64,000 nt of DNA, from contig CANXME010002087.1 in the NCBI GenBank assembly GCA_948144175.1, positions 2,353,501-2,417,500 on the forward strand. The letters run 5' to 3'. Shown piece after piece: positions 10,328-20,417 of this stretch. This DNA comes from Closterium sp. NIES-65. Its lineage: Eukaryota; Streptophyta; Zygnematophyceae; Desmidiales; Closteriaceae. A program made the translations under genes and the position numbers. The notes under the pieces are model-generated. The model was given only the letters and a program-made list of their open reading frames with translations, made no database searches and was not told the origin of the DNA. Numbering within the stretch: position 1 is the first letter of the stretch; each line of letters opens with the position of its first letter.

Positions 10328-11367
10328 TGTTGGTGTAAGGGCCTAATAAACTCAAGCTATTAAGACTTTATCAAACTTAAAACCTCTCCTCGGGGTCACC
10401 TCCAAGGGTCCTTGGGTGCCTGGTACAAGACCAGCCCCTATCCTCGGGTCCGAGTTTGTAGAGAGAGGGATCAAGAGGGACTTAGTCAAAACAGCAAGAG
10501 TACCTTGAACGTCGCGCAGCGTATCGTGCAGACCGTGGATCGGATCAATCTGAGAATTTCCATTACGAAAAGTTCTGCCATTACGAAGCTATGGCTCGGA
10601 CAGCGTTAGCCTAGAGTTGGAGTGCTAGCATACTAGCGTTGACTCGGGTAGCATTCCGCCGTCGCACCGCGTAGAAAGGAAATTCCAGCAAGGAAGGAAT
10701 TCGCTTGAATCGATTTCATTATATCCAGGAACAAACAGAGAAGGAATAAATAGCTCTAGCTAGCAAGGGCCTTGGGAATCAACCTGGGAACAACCAGGGA
10801 TGATCCCAAATAATTCCAAGCAACAGAACCAACCTGGCTGGACAAAACAGCAGGTGGTAGGTTGGTAAACAACCTCTGGTTCTGTTTTTCCAACCTGGGA
10901 AAACAACAACCAGGTTCAAGTCCTAAAAACAGAACCTGTTGTGTCTTTGCCCAACCAGCCAAATGCTGGTTCCGCTGGTTTCCCTTGGCCCTGTAGCATG
11001 CAGATACAGACAAACAACATCCAACCTTCACCTAAATTGTACCTCTATAGTGCCTGCCCTGCTACACTATAGTCAACCAAACAAAAAAGTACAATTTAGA
11101 GTTGGATAGAACTGAATCTGCACAATCAATTCAACCGAACCGCAAAGCTTCCATCTTGGGTTCTTTTGCGAGCTCGTCCTTTCTGCTTGTACTGTTCATT
11201 GCGCGTACAATGTTGTGCCGAAGCGCATAATGCACGAGTAACTGCAAATGCTTCAAGCGAAAAATGCGAATGCAAACAAACACAAGAACATTCCATTCAC
11301 ACCCAAATAAATTCGCACACGCATGCTCATACAAACAGACGGCAGGATGTCGTGCAATGTGAATTTG
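10328..11367 (-). repeat. B1 5-prime LTR, right edge eroded
   Basis: It starts TGTTGGTGTAAGG at 10328 and matches the B1 3-prime LTR, but lacks about 45 bp near 10560 (the stretch that reads TATATCGAAGCTCACTCC elsewhere) and its last ~9 bp. At 11367/11368 GTGAATTTG joins host GCGATGC directly. Confidence 0.9.
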
Positions 11368-12590
11368 GCGATGCAACTACGTTTCGGGTCTGGGGATCTC
11401 GGGCGTTTGTCCGCGACTTGACTGCGGACAAGCTGTTCTCCGTGCTGTTCCTTGCGTCTTCCTTGGCTTCCCCCCTGACGCGCCTGGTTGGCAGTTTTAC
11501 CACTCCACCTCGCGCCGTGTTCTGTCCTCCCAGGACGTCACCTTTGACGAGTCGGTGCCATACAATGTCTTTTCCCCTACCGCACTACTCCCCTCCCCCC
11601 GCCGCCGCTCTTCCTTGCGCCAGTTCCCCCTCCGGTAGACCCTCTCCCCCCTCAGGGTCTTGCCCCGTCAGGTGTGTCCGAGGTAGACGCAGTCGAGCCT
11701 GTCGAGGTAGCTGGTGACACTCGTGCTGCTAGGGATGCTGAGCCTTGGGGTCTTGAGTCTGGGGGTGTTGAGTCTTGGGGTGCTGAGCCTGGGGGTGCTA
11801 AGCATGAGGGTGCGGAGCCTTGGGGTGCGGAGCCTGGGGGTACGGAGCCTTGGGGTGCTGAGCCTGGGGGTGCTAGGTCTGCTCGTGTGGCCTCTCGCGG
11901 TACTGGGTTTGGGGACCCTTCAGGCGCTTCGTCGAGGCGGGAGCTACCCTCTCCACAGGAGCTGCGCGAGTGGTTTGCCGGCGCTGGAGCCGTGCTACTG
12001 GAGCTGGAGGTACTACTGTTGCTGCTGACCCTGGGGTCGGCACTGGAGTTACTGGAGCCACTGGTCCTAGAGGTGCTCGCACTGGCGGTACTGGAGCTGT
12101 TGGGAATGGGGGTGCTGCTGCTGCTACTGGAGGTACTGGAAGAACTCGAGCTACTGAGCCTGGAGGTGCTCCTCGTGCTGGCGCTGGTGGCGGTGCTGGA
12201 GCGGGCGGTCCTGCTAAAGCTGGTGGTGCTGGAGCTGCTGGAGGTGGAAGTGTTGAGGTGCTAGGGATGGAGGTGCTGGGGATGCTAGCGCTGGAGGTGC
12301 TGCTGGCACTGGTGCTTCTGAGGGTGCTGGAGTTGGCGCTGTTGGAGCTGGAGGTGCTGCTAGCACTGGTACTGCCGCTGGGGGTGCTGGTGTTGTCCGT
12401 GCTGGTTCTAGAGGCGCTGCGAGGCCGCGGCCGTACTTCGTTCCGCTCCTTGAGCAGGTTCTTGGTCTCCCGCCTTCTACTGGTCCTGCTCCTCCCTTAA
12501 AGTGTCCACTGCCTATCCAGTCGCAGTCACAGTTACAGCCCGCCTCCCCCCTGCCTGCTCCTTCTCCCTACACAAGTCCTACTGGAGGTC
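11368..12590 (+). pseudogene. A-I integrase C-terminal part and repeat-rich linker
   Basis: The integrase resumes with FRVWGSRAFVRDL and TADKL, then frames shift while the family pattern (LGFPPDAPGWQFYHP and VPYYRLFPYRT in A-IV) remains recognisable in other frames. A linker follows: 15-bp codon repeats encoding GAEPG-type pentapeptides (about 11740-11885), then SSRRELPSPQELREWFA and a long Ala/Gly/Thr low-complexity region to about 12430, then PRPYF. No catalytic motif is expected here. The linker separates integrase from RT in all A copies. Confidence 0.8.
11740..11885 (+). repeat. 15-bp coding repeat (GAEPG) in the A-I linker
   Basis: Tandem variants of GGTGCTGAGCCTGGG, GGTGCGGAGCCTTGG and similar encode Gly-Ala-Glu-Pro-Gly/Trp. 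Equivalent arrays with different copy numbers sit at about 23640-23850 (A-II), 36780-37030 (A-IV), 43640-43860 (A-III) and 47990-48200 (A-V). Confidence 0.8.
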
Positions 12591-13741
12591 TTGCTGAGCG
12601 TCGTGAGCCTGCGTCTCGTCCTGCGTCACCTGTTTGTGCTGCTCGCACTAGTAGTCGTGCTCCGCGTCCGCGTCCTCGTGTGGTCCAACGCACACACCAG
12701 ATGGCACTGCGTCCTTCCACTACTCCTCTGCGTGTCCCGTTTGTCTCCTCCAGAGTCCTCTCTTCCTGTTCTTGCTGACCCAGAATCTGACTCTCTTCGT
12801 GCTGCCAGTCCTACTGTTACGCGTCTCCTGGTCACTATTGTCACTGACCCTTCCTTTGAGTCCACTGCTGCGTTTGCCTTAGTTGCTGAGCTTGTCGACT
12901 TTGCTGCTCGCTTTCGTGTAGACTACGCCACTAGTCTCGTTGCTCAGTCTGAGTCTGTCTGTCCTCCTTCCGTCTTGGGTGAGTGTGCTGTTAGTACGGA
13001 CATCCTTGAGGACAGGCAGGAGGAGTTCCACTGTTTTGTTGCTGCTTTGCCTCATCTCCTATCCACGCTGATTGCCCCTGAGGGAGACCCGGATGCACCA
13101 GACATCCGGACTCCTCGATCGTACGCTGAGGCGATCGAGGGTCCCTACTCCTCTCAGTGGCAGTCAGCCATGGACGCAGAGATGGCTTCTTGGAAGTCCA
13201 CAGGCACCTACGTCGACGAGGTTCCCCCACGTGGGGCGAACATCGTCAGTGGCATGTGGATTTTCAGGGGGAAGCGGCCGCCGGGTTCTCTGCCTGTCTT
13301 CAAGGCGCGTTACGTGGCTCAAGGCTTCAGTCAGTGGCAGGGAGTTGACTACTTTCAGACCTTCTCTCCCACCCCGAAGATGACCACTCTTCGGGTGCTG
13401 CTGCACATAGCGGTTCAGCTCGACTACGAGCTTCACTCTCTTGACTACAGCACAGCTTTCCTACAGGGCAGCCTGCACGAGGAGATCTGGCTGCGCCGCC
13501 CATCTGGCTTCACTGGGTCGTTTCCCCGTGGTACCCAGTGGAGCCTGCGGCGGCCAGTCTACGGTCTCCGCCAGGCGCCCCGTGAGTGGCACGACACAAT
13601 GAGGACTACACTTGCGGCTTTTGGGTTTGCTCCTTCTACTGCCGACCCGTCGCTGTTTCTGCGCACCGACACGTCTTTGCTGCCGTTCTACATCCTCGTG
13701 TACGTCGACGACTTGGTCTTTGCCACTGCTGACACTGCTTG
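12591..13741 (+). pseudogene. A-I reverse transcriptase, interrupted by G1
   Basis: The open frame contains TPRSYAEAIEGPYSSQW, AMDAEMASWKSTGTY, GMWIFRGKRPPGS, ARYVAQGFSQ, FSPTPKMTTLRVLL, the first catalytic region LDYSTAFLQGSLHEE, VYGLRQAPREWHD, and the active site ILVYVDDLVFATADTA. It ends at 13741, where the G1 LTR begins. In intact copies the frame continues as GLAHVKSKLQKRHTC into RNase H. That part (about 200 codons) is absent on the far side of G1. Confidence 0.9.
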
Positions 13742-14107
13742 TGAGGATCTAGGATCTAGCTCAGAAAAGAGAATGTGAATTGAATGATCGCCTGGGTACA
13801 ACATGCGGCTTTATATAGGCTCGACACAAGGCCCCGTAACCAGGTGTTACGCGAAGGGTCCCGCGGGTCGCGAAGCGTCCCGAACAGATCCTTCCCAAAT
13901 TCGGTAGAAGGCAAATCGGTGGCAACCGAAAAGCCAGAATTTGGTGCACGCAACCTAGCTCGGTGCTATAAGTATAATAAAATATAGGAAAGCACCTCGC
14001 CTAGGAAATCAAGCAATTCATGCATGCATATAATCATCCTATGCTAGAAATAGCATCATAAAGTAAAGGCAAGCAAGCATAGCTGGCATATACCGTCGTA
14101 CTCTCAA
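13742..14107 (-). repeat. G1 3-prime LTR (366 bp)
   Basis: On the minus strand it runs TGAGAGTACGACGG...CCTAGATCCTCA, with TG/CA ends, directly after a purine tract. It contains a TATA-like stretch (GAGCCTATATAAAGC). The part CCTGGTTACGGGGCCTTGTG reappears at 16305-16324, where a G-family LTR piece flanks A-I. Confidence 0.8.
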
Positions 14108-14118
14108 ACGTCCCCCCC

Positions 14119-14860
14119 TCAAAGCTGGGTGGCGTGAGATACACTCTGCTTGACAAGATTGTCATTGGGAGCATGGCGTGCGTTGCCCATATCAGCTTCT
14201 GCAACCCAGCTGTCCTCAGTGGGGTCGTATCCCTTCCAGCGTATGAGGAACTCGAGGGTCTTGCGGCCGCGGTGCCGATGAGTGAGAACGCGCTCCACTC
14301 CGTACTCTGGTACATCATGTATGAGAACAGGTGGTGGTGGCGGTAGCTGCCGTCCGTGGAAATGTTGGTTCGGGTCCTTGTAGGGCATCAGTAGCTGGAC
14401 ATGGAAAGTGTTGTGAAGCTTCCATGTATGTGGTAAGCGCAAGCGGAATGTAACTAGTGTCACCTGTGCCTCAACGAGAAGAGGACCAAAGAAGCGAGGT
14501 CGGAGTTTGGATGGGAGGTGAGACAGGTTCAAGTTGCGCGTGTCAAGAAGCACCTGATCTCCGAGTGCTACTAAGTGATCATGTCGCTGACGATCGGCAT
14601 ACTGCTTCTGGGAGGTCTGCATTGTGGTGAGTCGTCGCTGAGTTTCTCCCATAGCTGCTGCATGGTGGTGATGAAGTCATATGCGGCTTGGACGTGTGCC
14701 GATGTGGTTGGCTGTTGCGGTGTAAGTGGTTCCCGTCCGTAACCCAGGAAGAATAGAGTTTTCCCTGTGGCCGCATGTGATGCGTTGTTGTAAGCGAACT
14801 CTAGGGTCGGTAACTGTATGTCCCAGTGGCTGACGTCGTCCTTGCAAGCTGTGCGTAGTA
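14119..14860 (-). pseudogene. G1 integrase C-terminal region and chromodomain
   Basis: The minus-strand frame 14652-14119 includes the GPY-type tail (LSHLPSKLRPRFFGPLLVE, TFRLRLPHTWKLHNTFHVQL) and a chromodomain (YGVERVLTHRHRGRKTLEF, LIRWKGYDPTEDSWVAEADM). In chromoviruses this module is thought to steer integration toward marked chromatin. The aromatic cage-like Trp residues of WKGY and DSWV are present. Upstream at 14653-14860 the frame is shifted. Confidence 0.85.
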
Positions 14861-14861
14861 A

Positions 14862-15696
14862 CTATTCAACCACTTGATTGAGTCGCTTTGTCTGTCTTTC
14901 TGTCTTGGGGAGGTATGCTGAAGACATTGCAAGTCTGGTCCCTAATAATCCCATGAGCTCCTTCCAAAACTTACTCGTGAATTTGGGGTCTCTGTTTGAG
15001 ATGACTGTAGCGGGGATGCTGTGGATGGTGATGATGCGGTCGAAGAAGAGGCGAGCAATTACTTCAGCTGTAGCTGTGGCGTTGGTTGGTATGAAGTGAC
15101 CCATTTTGGAAAACTTATTGATCACCACGAGGATGGAATCATGTCCCCGTGAGGTCGAAGGAAGTCCTATGATGAAGTCAAGGCGAACGACCTGCCATGG
15201 CTGCTCCGGTACGGGTAGAGGCTGAAGTAACCCTGCTTTTTTCTGCTTGCTAGTCTTCATTCACTGGCACGTGTCGGAAGAGGTGACAAACTGCTGCACG
15301 TCTACTGCCATCTCGGGCCAGTAGTAATACTTTGCTATCCCCGCTAACGTCTTGTTGCACCCGAAGTGTCCCGCGTAAGGTACGTCGTGAAACTCCTCCA
15401 ATAGGATCTGCCGTAGCGGGGCGTAATCCGGTACCCAAATCTTTCCTGAACCCTTCCTTACAGCTAAGTCTTTCTCCCTGAGTAACACCTTCTTAGTTTG
15501 TGCTGTAGCGATCTCTGCGTCCACGGAGTACCCATGTTGGAATAGACCCTTGAGCAGAGAGTTCATCCCGTCGAGCTGGATGCCTGCTACATGTCCGGGG
15601 CGGCTCAACGCGTCTGCTTTGTTGTGTAGCCCGGGCTTGTAGACAATGTCATAGTGGAAGTGAGTTTCCAGGAAGTCCACCCACCGCACCTGTCGT
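14862..15696 (-). pseudogene. G1 RNase H tail, integrase zinc module and core
   Basis: From 15696: RWVDFLETHFHYDIVYKPG, HNKADALSRPG (RNase H end), the connector AQTKKVLLREKDLAVRKGSG, then an integrase zinc module HDVPYAGHFGCNKTL...DTCQ whose second Cys codon is TGA. The core has RLDFIIGLP (Asp), ISNRDPKFTS (Asp) and LPKTERQTKRLNQ, where the usual catalytic Glu position (QTERVNQ-type) is Lys. The integrase could not be functional as read. Confidence 0.85.
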
Positions 15697-15975
15697 CATG
15701 CCGCCTCGTTCTCCTCCAGTTCTGTACGTAGACAACAAGGTCATGCTGGCCTTGTGTCAGGAGCACAGACTGGAGTACAGAACGAAGCACATTGCTCTTT
15801 GCTACTTCCTTGCTTGTGAGCTACAGCAGCGTGGTCAGCTGCGCCTTGCTTACGTGGCCTCTGAGGCCAACATTGCTGATATCTTTACCAAGGCACTTCG
15901 GCCTTGTGATCATCAGCGCTTCAGTACGATGCTAGATCTTGTGCCTACTTGGCCTCACTTGCTCACTTCTTGACC
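15697..15975 (+). pseudogene. A-I RNase H C-terminal end
   Basis: The frame PPRSPPVLYVDNKVMLALCQ, HRLEYRTKHIALCYFLACEL, YVASEANIADIFTKAL, ending WPHLLTS-stop, matches the RNase H terminus of the other A copies. It carries the last catalytic Asp (VDNK). It is separated from its RT by G1 and a deletion. Confidence 0.88.
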
Positions 15976-16170
15976 TTGCTTGTACTGTGATCTTTCTATA
16001 CCTGCACTTGCTTGATTACCTCTATATATGATGTTGCATGTGAACTGGCCTTGTGGCCTTGAACTTGTGCTCGGATTGTGTGGTGACGCTGTGATCCACC
16101 CTGAGCTTGCTTTGCTTTGCTTGACTGGTCTTGTGGCCTCTTCTTCTCCCCCACTTCGCCTATGGGGGTG
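15976..16170 (+). other. A-I 3-prime untranslated block and polypurine tract
   Basis: There is no open frame here, yet the sequence is conserved in all A copies: GTGAACTGGCC, GAACTTGTGCTCGG, GTGATCCACCCTGAGC, TTTGCTTTGCTTGACTGG, then CCCCCACTTCGCC and the polypurine tract TATGGGGGTG immediately before the LTR. Confidence 0.75.
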
Positions 16171-16299
16171 TGTCAAACTCATATGCTATAGTCTGTGTAG
16201 GCTGTAGTGGGGTAGACAATATGGGGTACAACACTTTTAGGTTTTCCTACTTGTACCCACCTGCTTGCTAGTTCATTCATTCATTCCTCATTAATATCA
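16171..16299 (+). repeat. A-I 3-prime LTR (129 bp)
   Basis: It runs TGTCAAACTCATATG...CATTAATATCA, directly after the polypurine tract. It is alignable with the A-II LTR along its length (GGCTGTAGTGGGGTAG, GGGGTACA, TTGTACC, TTCATTCATTC). The flank at 16300 is gypsy LTR sequence. Confidence 0.85.
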
Positions 16300-16332
16300 T
16301 TAAACCTGGTTACGGGGCCTTGTGTCGAGCCA

Positions 16333-16875
16333 ATCAACTCCAGCTACATGGCGCGGCAGCAGATTCATCGGCAGAAACAGTTCGGGAGTGTAACACAGTA
16401 CACGCAGCAGATGGAGAGCCTCTTCAACCGAATTACCGACCTAACCGAAGGGGAAAAAATCCAAGCGTATACTAAGGCGCTAAAGATGGAAATCCGCCGA
16501 TAGGTGATTGGCGCAAACTACAACAACTATCGCGACATGGTGTGTGAAGTAGAAAGATTCGATGCGCTAATGCGATGTGAGCCCGAGACACGACGCCACG
16601 TGCTCAACAGATCATTCGACACGAAGCAATCGGCACCACTCACGACAGCCGACCCGATGGATATGGACAAGATCGACGCGAAGCAGCGGCCGACAAAATA
16701 TGAGAAGTGCGAATTCTGCGGCGCAGTAGGACATCGACTCTTAGCGTGTTGGAAGTTGAAGAAGGTACTAGCAGAGCTACCGGGCAACAACAGTTTGACA
16801 TCCACAATGGCGAAAAAAGGAGGACACGATGGCGCGAATTTAAAACACCACGACCGGCCAGCAACAGGGGAAATC
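16333..16875 (+). pseudogene. G2 gag (first part)
   Basis: From about 16349: MARQQIHRQKQFGSVTQYTQ, LFNRITDLTEGEKIQAYTKA, KMEIRR-stop (TAG at 16501), VIGANYNNYRDM. This is the retrotransposon gag capsid fold of gypsy elements. A zinc knuckle CEFCGAVGHRLLAC (CX2CX4HX4C, intact) lies near 16710. The frame reaches RPATGEI at 16875 and continues after the solo LTR as AETNGGSAKQDSALTGK. The true start codon upstream is uncertain because 16332/16333 looks like a deletion joint with an LTR scrap. Confidence 0.85.
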
Positions 16876-17958
16876 TGTTGGTGTAAGGGCCTAATAAACT
16901 CAAGCTATTAAGACTTTATCACACTTAAAAACCTCTCCTCGGGGTCACCTCCAAGGGTCCTTGGGTGCCTGGTACAAGACCAGCCCCTATCCTCGGGTCC
17001 GAGTTTGTAGAGAGAGGAATCAAGAGGGACTTAGTCAAAACAGCAAGAGTACCTTGAACGTCGCGCAGCGTATCGTGCGGACCGTTGATCGGATTAAGCT
17101 GTGAATTTACTATATGGAAGCTCGCTCGAAGAGCTTTAAAATGAACCAAATTGCATCGCGAAAAGTTCTGCCATTACGAAATTATGGCTCGGACAGCGTT
17201 AACCTAGCGTTGGAGTGCTAGCGTACTAGCGTTGACTCGGGTAGCATTTCGCCGTCGCACCGCATAGAAAGGAAATTCCAGCAAGGAAGGAATTTGCTTG
17301 AATCAATTTCACTATATTCAGGTACAAACAGAGAAGGAATATATAGTTCTAGCTAGCATGGACCTTGGGAATAAACCTGAGAACAACTAGGGATGATCCC
17401 AAATAATTCCAAGCAACAGAAGCAACCTGGCTGGACAAAACAGCAGGTAGTAGGTTGGTAAACAACCTCTGGTTCTGTTTTTCCAACCTGGGAAAACAAC
17501 AACCAGGTTCAGGTCCTAAAAACAAAACCTGTTTTGTCTTTGCCCAACCAGCCAAATGCTGGTTCCGCTGGTTTCCCCTGGCCCTGTAGCATGCAGATAC
17601 AGACAAACAACATCCAACCTTCACCTAAATTGTACCCCTATAGTGCCTGCCCTGCTACACTATAGTTAACCAAACAAAACAGTACAATTTCGAGTTGGAT
17701 AGAACTGAATCTGCGCAATCAAGTAAGCCGAACCGCAAAGCTTCCATCTTGGGTTCCTTTGCGAGCTCGTCCTTTCTGCTTGTACTGTTCATAGCGTGTA
17801 CAATGTTATGCCGAAGCGCGTACAATGTTATGCTTCAAGCGAAAATTGCAAAAGCAAACAAACACACGAACATACCATTCACATACAAATGCATTCGCAC
17901 ACGCATACTCGTACAAACAGACGGCAAGATGTCGTGCAATGTGAATTTGCACCCAACC
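16876..17958 (-). mobile_element. B2: solo family-B LTR in G2 gag
   Basis: A single 1083-bp B LTR starts TGTTGGTGTAAGG and ends GCACCCAACC (last base mutated from A). It is flanked on both sides by the identical pentamer AAATC (16871-16875 and 17959-17963). With no internal B sequence, this is the product of LTR-LTR recombination after insertion. Removing LTR plus one AAATC restores the gag frame. Confidence 0.95.
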
Positions 17959-17963
17959 AAATC

Positions 17964-18548
17964 GCCGAGACAAATGGAGGCTCCGCTAAACAAGACTCTG
18001 CACTGACCGGGAAACTCCAGCTGAACACCCCCGAGAGTAAGAATATTCCATCTCGAGGTTTTCAAGCTTTTAAAAAATTCAGGGGAGATTTCAAGGCCAA
18101 GAAAAAGCCTTCAGAGATTATTCAGGTACCTGAGAAGTTGGGCAAACGACTCCGGAGCGTTGAAAAGGGTCGTGCATTCCAAGGAGTTCATATTCTCTCC
18201 CTGCAGCATAGTGTTAAGGCTCCCCATTGCCCACAGGAGAAGCCTACACAGCAGCAAAGGCTTAAGGGAAGGTTCCAGGCCAAGACAAAGCTGAATCGGC
18301 CTTGGAGAAATCCTTCTAACCCTGCTAATTTGGAAACTGATATGGAGTCAGCGGTTTCGAGCGCAAGACCGAGGGTTGATCTCTTTGACGTACCCTACGA
18401 TCCTATAAGCGAGAGCATCTACGGTTACCCGGAGCAGCAAAAACCACTACTACTCGAGGTGATCTGCAATGGGCGACGCCTCCAGGCAATGGTGGATAGT
18501 GGTGCGTCCCACTCGGTGTGCGACCGCGGGACGTTGGAGAAAAATTGA
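17964..18548 (+). pseudogene. G2 gag C-terminal part and protease
   Basis: The frame continues from before the solo LTR through a basic Lys/Arg-rich region, then PYDPISESIYGYPEQQKPLL, and an aspartic protease start LQAMVDSGASHSVCDRGT (Asp-Ser-Gly). It ends at LEKN-stop (18546-18548), after which the protease continues in another frame (ITNIKGFDFILGRDFL at about 18667). A single frameshift in the protease is the simplest explanation. Confidence 0.85.
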
Positions 18549-20417
18549 GAATTTTCGGAGGAGACCAAGTTCTCGGCAACAATGGTGGACGGTACGAAAC
18601 TTCCCATCCACAGCAAAGCATGACTGCAGCTGCACATAGGGGCGCTGAGGTGGAAGCCTACATTGCCGATCACGAACATCAAAGGTTTCGATTTCATCTT
18701 GGGGCGAGATTTCTTGAAGTGGTTCAACCCCGAGATCGATTGGGTCAGCAAGAAGGTGTGCATCTACAACAACGGGAAACTAGTGGAGCTGCGAAGCTGG
18801 ACGGATACAGGGAGCGTTCCTAAAACGACACTGGCACGGTTCGAACGGACTGTGAACGAGAGTAACACGAGATACTTAGCACTGGTTATGGCAGCAGTAG
18901 AGGAGGAGAAGCCGAGTTTGAAGCTCCCTACAGCAGTAAAGGAGGTGTCGGAGCAGTACAAGGATATAATGCCCGACGACCTACCCGCACGCGTACCTTT
19001 CAGCACGCACCAACGAGCATGAGATTGTGCAGGAACCAGGTACGAAACCCGTCTCACGTGCACCATACCGACTGAGTCCGACCGAGCTGACAGACATGAA
19101 GAGACAGATAGAGTATCTACTCGACAGACAACTGATCCGCCCATCCACCTCTCCCTACGGTGCATCCGTCCTCTTTACTCCAAAACCAGACGACAGTCTA
19201 CGGATGTGCATCACCTACCGTGCACTGAACAAATAGACAGTTAAAAACAAATACCCCATACCGCCCATAGACGAACTACTCGACCAACTGCGTGGTGCAA
19301 CAATCTTTTCGAAGTTGGACCTACGGTCGGGTTACTGGCAGATCAAGATGGCGGACAACTCGATCCACAAGACGGCGTTCCGTACCAGATACGGCTCCTA
19401 CGAATACTTGGTGATGCCGTTCAGACTCTGCAATGCACCAGCAACGTTTCAGGCAGAGATGAATCACATCTTGCGACCCCTATTGGACAAGAGCGTAGTC
19501 GTGTACCTGGACGACATTCTTATCTACTCCAAGAACATGAAGGAGCACGTGGAGCATCTGCGAAAGGTGTTCGAGATCCTGCGGAAAAACAAGTTCTACG
19601 TGAAGCTGTCGAAGAGCGACTTCGCCCTCAAGAAGGTGCAGTTTCTCGGGCACATGGTGAGTGCCGAGGGCGTACACGTGGACCCGTGGAAGATCGAAGC
19701 CGTCAAGAAGTGGAAAGTACCGGAGAACGTGACAGTTGCAGAAGTTCCTAGGCTTCGCCAACTACTACAACAGGTTCGTGCTGCAGTACGCAAAGATAAC
19801 AGCGCCACTGACCGACCTACAAAAAAATACGCCCTTCAAATGGGATATTCTTCATTAGCAAACCATGGAACAGCTACACACAGCACTAACTATTGCGCCG
19901 GTACTCATCTTGCCGGATCCAGACAAGGACTACGTGGTGGAAGCAGACGCTAGTGACCAAGCACTCGGAGCAGTACTGATGCAGGATCACGGACGCGGTT
20001 TGCAGCCCATCGCCTACCTAAGTAAGAAGCTACACGGAGCAGAACTGAACTACCACATCCATGACAAGGAAGCCTTAGCGATAGTCATAGCCTTCAACGC
20101 GTGGAGGTGTTACCTAGAGGGAGCTAAGAGTACAGTCTATACTAACCACTGCAGTCTCAAATACCTGAAGTCGCAGCCGATGCTCTCACGACGACAGGTG
20201 CAGTGGGTGGACTTCCTGGAACTTTCTTCCACTATGACATCGTCTACAAGCCCGGGCTACACAATAAGGCAGACGCGTTGAGCCGCCCCGGAAATGTAGC
20301 AGGCATCCAGCTCAACAAGATGAACCCTCTGCTCAAGGGTCTATTCCAACATGGGTACTCCGTGGACGCAGAGATCACTACAGCACAGACTAAGAAATTG
20401 TTACAGTAGGAGAAAGA
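18549..20417 (+). pseudogene. G2 protease end, reverse transcriptase and RNase H
   Basis: Blocks in order: FILGRDFLKWFNPEIDWV; RAPYRLSPTELTDMKRQIEY; SLRMCITYRALNK-stop (TAG at 19234); [15 protein letters not shown] (first Asp); [29 protein letters not shown] (active site YLDD); [13 protein letters not shown]; a frameshift near 19745; then RNase H with [35 protein letters not shown] and NHCSLKYLKS; another shift near 20220; then VYKPGLHNKADALSRPG. The coding runs into A-II at AGAAAGA (20411-20417) and resumes at 27567. Confidence 0.9.

Larger units (their letters stand above)
4581..11367 (-). mobile_element. B1: near full-length family-B copia element inside A-I
   Basis: On the minus strand the order is 5-prime LTR (10328-11367), initiator-Met primer site, gag, protease, integrase, RT, RNase H, polypurine tract GAGGGGGAGTG and 3-prime LTR (4581-5673), the standard Ty1/copia layout. 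The left flank GGTTG (4576-4580) is the expected 5-bp target duplication. Its right-hand copy and the outer ~9 bp of the 5-prime LTR are deleted, so GTGAATTTG runs straight into host GCGATGC. Stops and frameshifts interrupt every gene. Confidence 0.9.
13742..15696 (-). mobile_element. G1: 3-prime half of a chromodomain Ty3/gypsy element
   Basis: The minus-strand order is RNase H tail, integrase, chromodomain, polypurine tract (TTTGAGGGGGGGACG) and 3-prime LTR (13742-14107). The LTR edge at 13742 abuts A-I RT cleanly. The other edge (about 15696) is inside RNase H and joins A-I at CCGCCTCGTTCTCC. The gypsy 5-prime half and ~600 bp of A-I were therefore removed by one deletion after insertion. 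The protein part is close to G2 (shared VYKPGLHNKADALSRPG and AQTKK blocks). Confidence 0.88.
2281..16299 (+). mobile_element. A-I: plus-strand family-A copia element, split by B1 and G1
   Basis: Segments 2281-4580, 11368-13741 and 15697-16299 assemble colinearly into one Ty1/copia element: gag, protease, integrase, linker, RT, RNase H tail, 3-prime untranslated block and 3-prime LTR. The 5-prime LTR, leader and gag N-terminus are missing because 2281 abuts the inverted A-0 copy. B1 interrupts the integrase gene at 4580/11368. G1 interrupts RT at 13741, and about 200 codons between RT and the RNase H tail were lost on the other side of G1. Frameshifts and stops occur throughout. Confidence 0.85.

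Noticed and set aside
15976-16170. An envelope-like or extra gene between RNase H and the family-A LTR
   Set aside because: The interval is under 200 bp, has no shared open frame across copies, and is better described as a conserved non-coding block.
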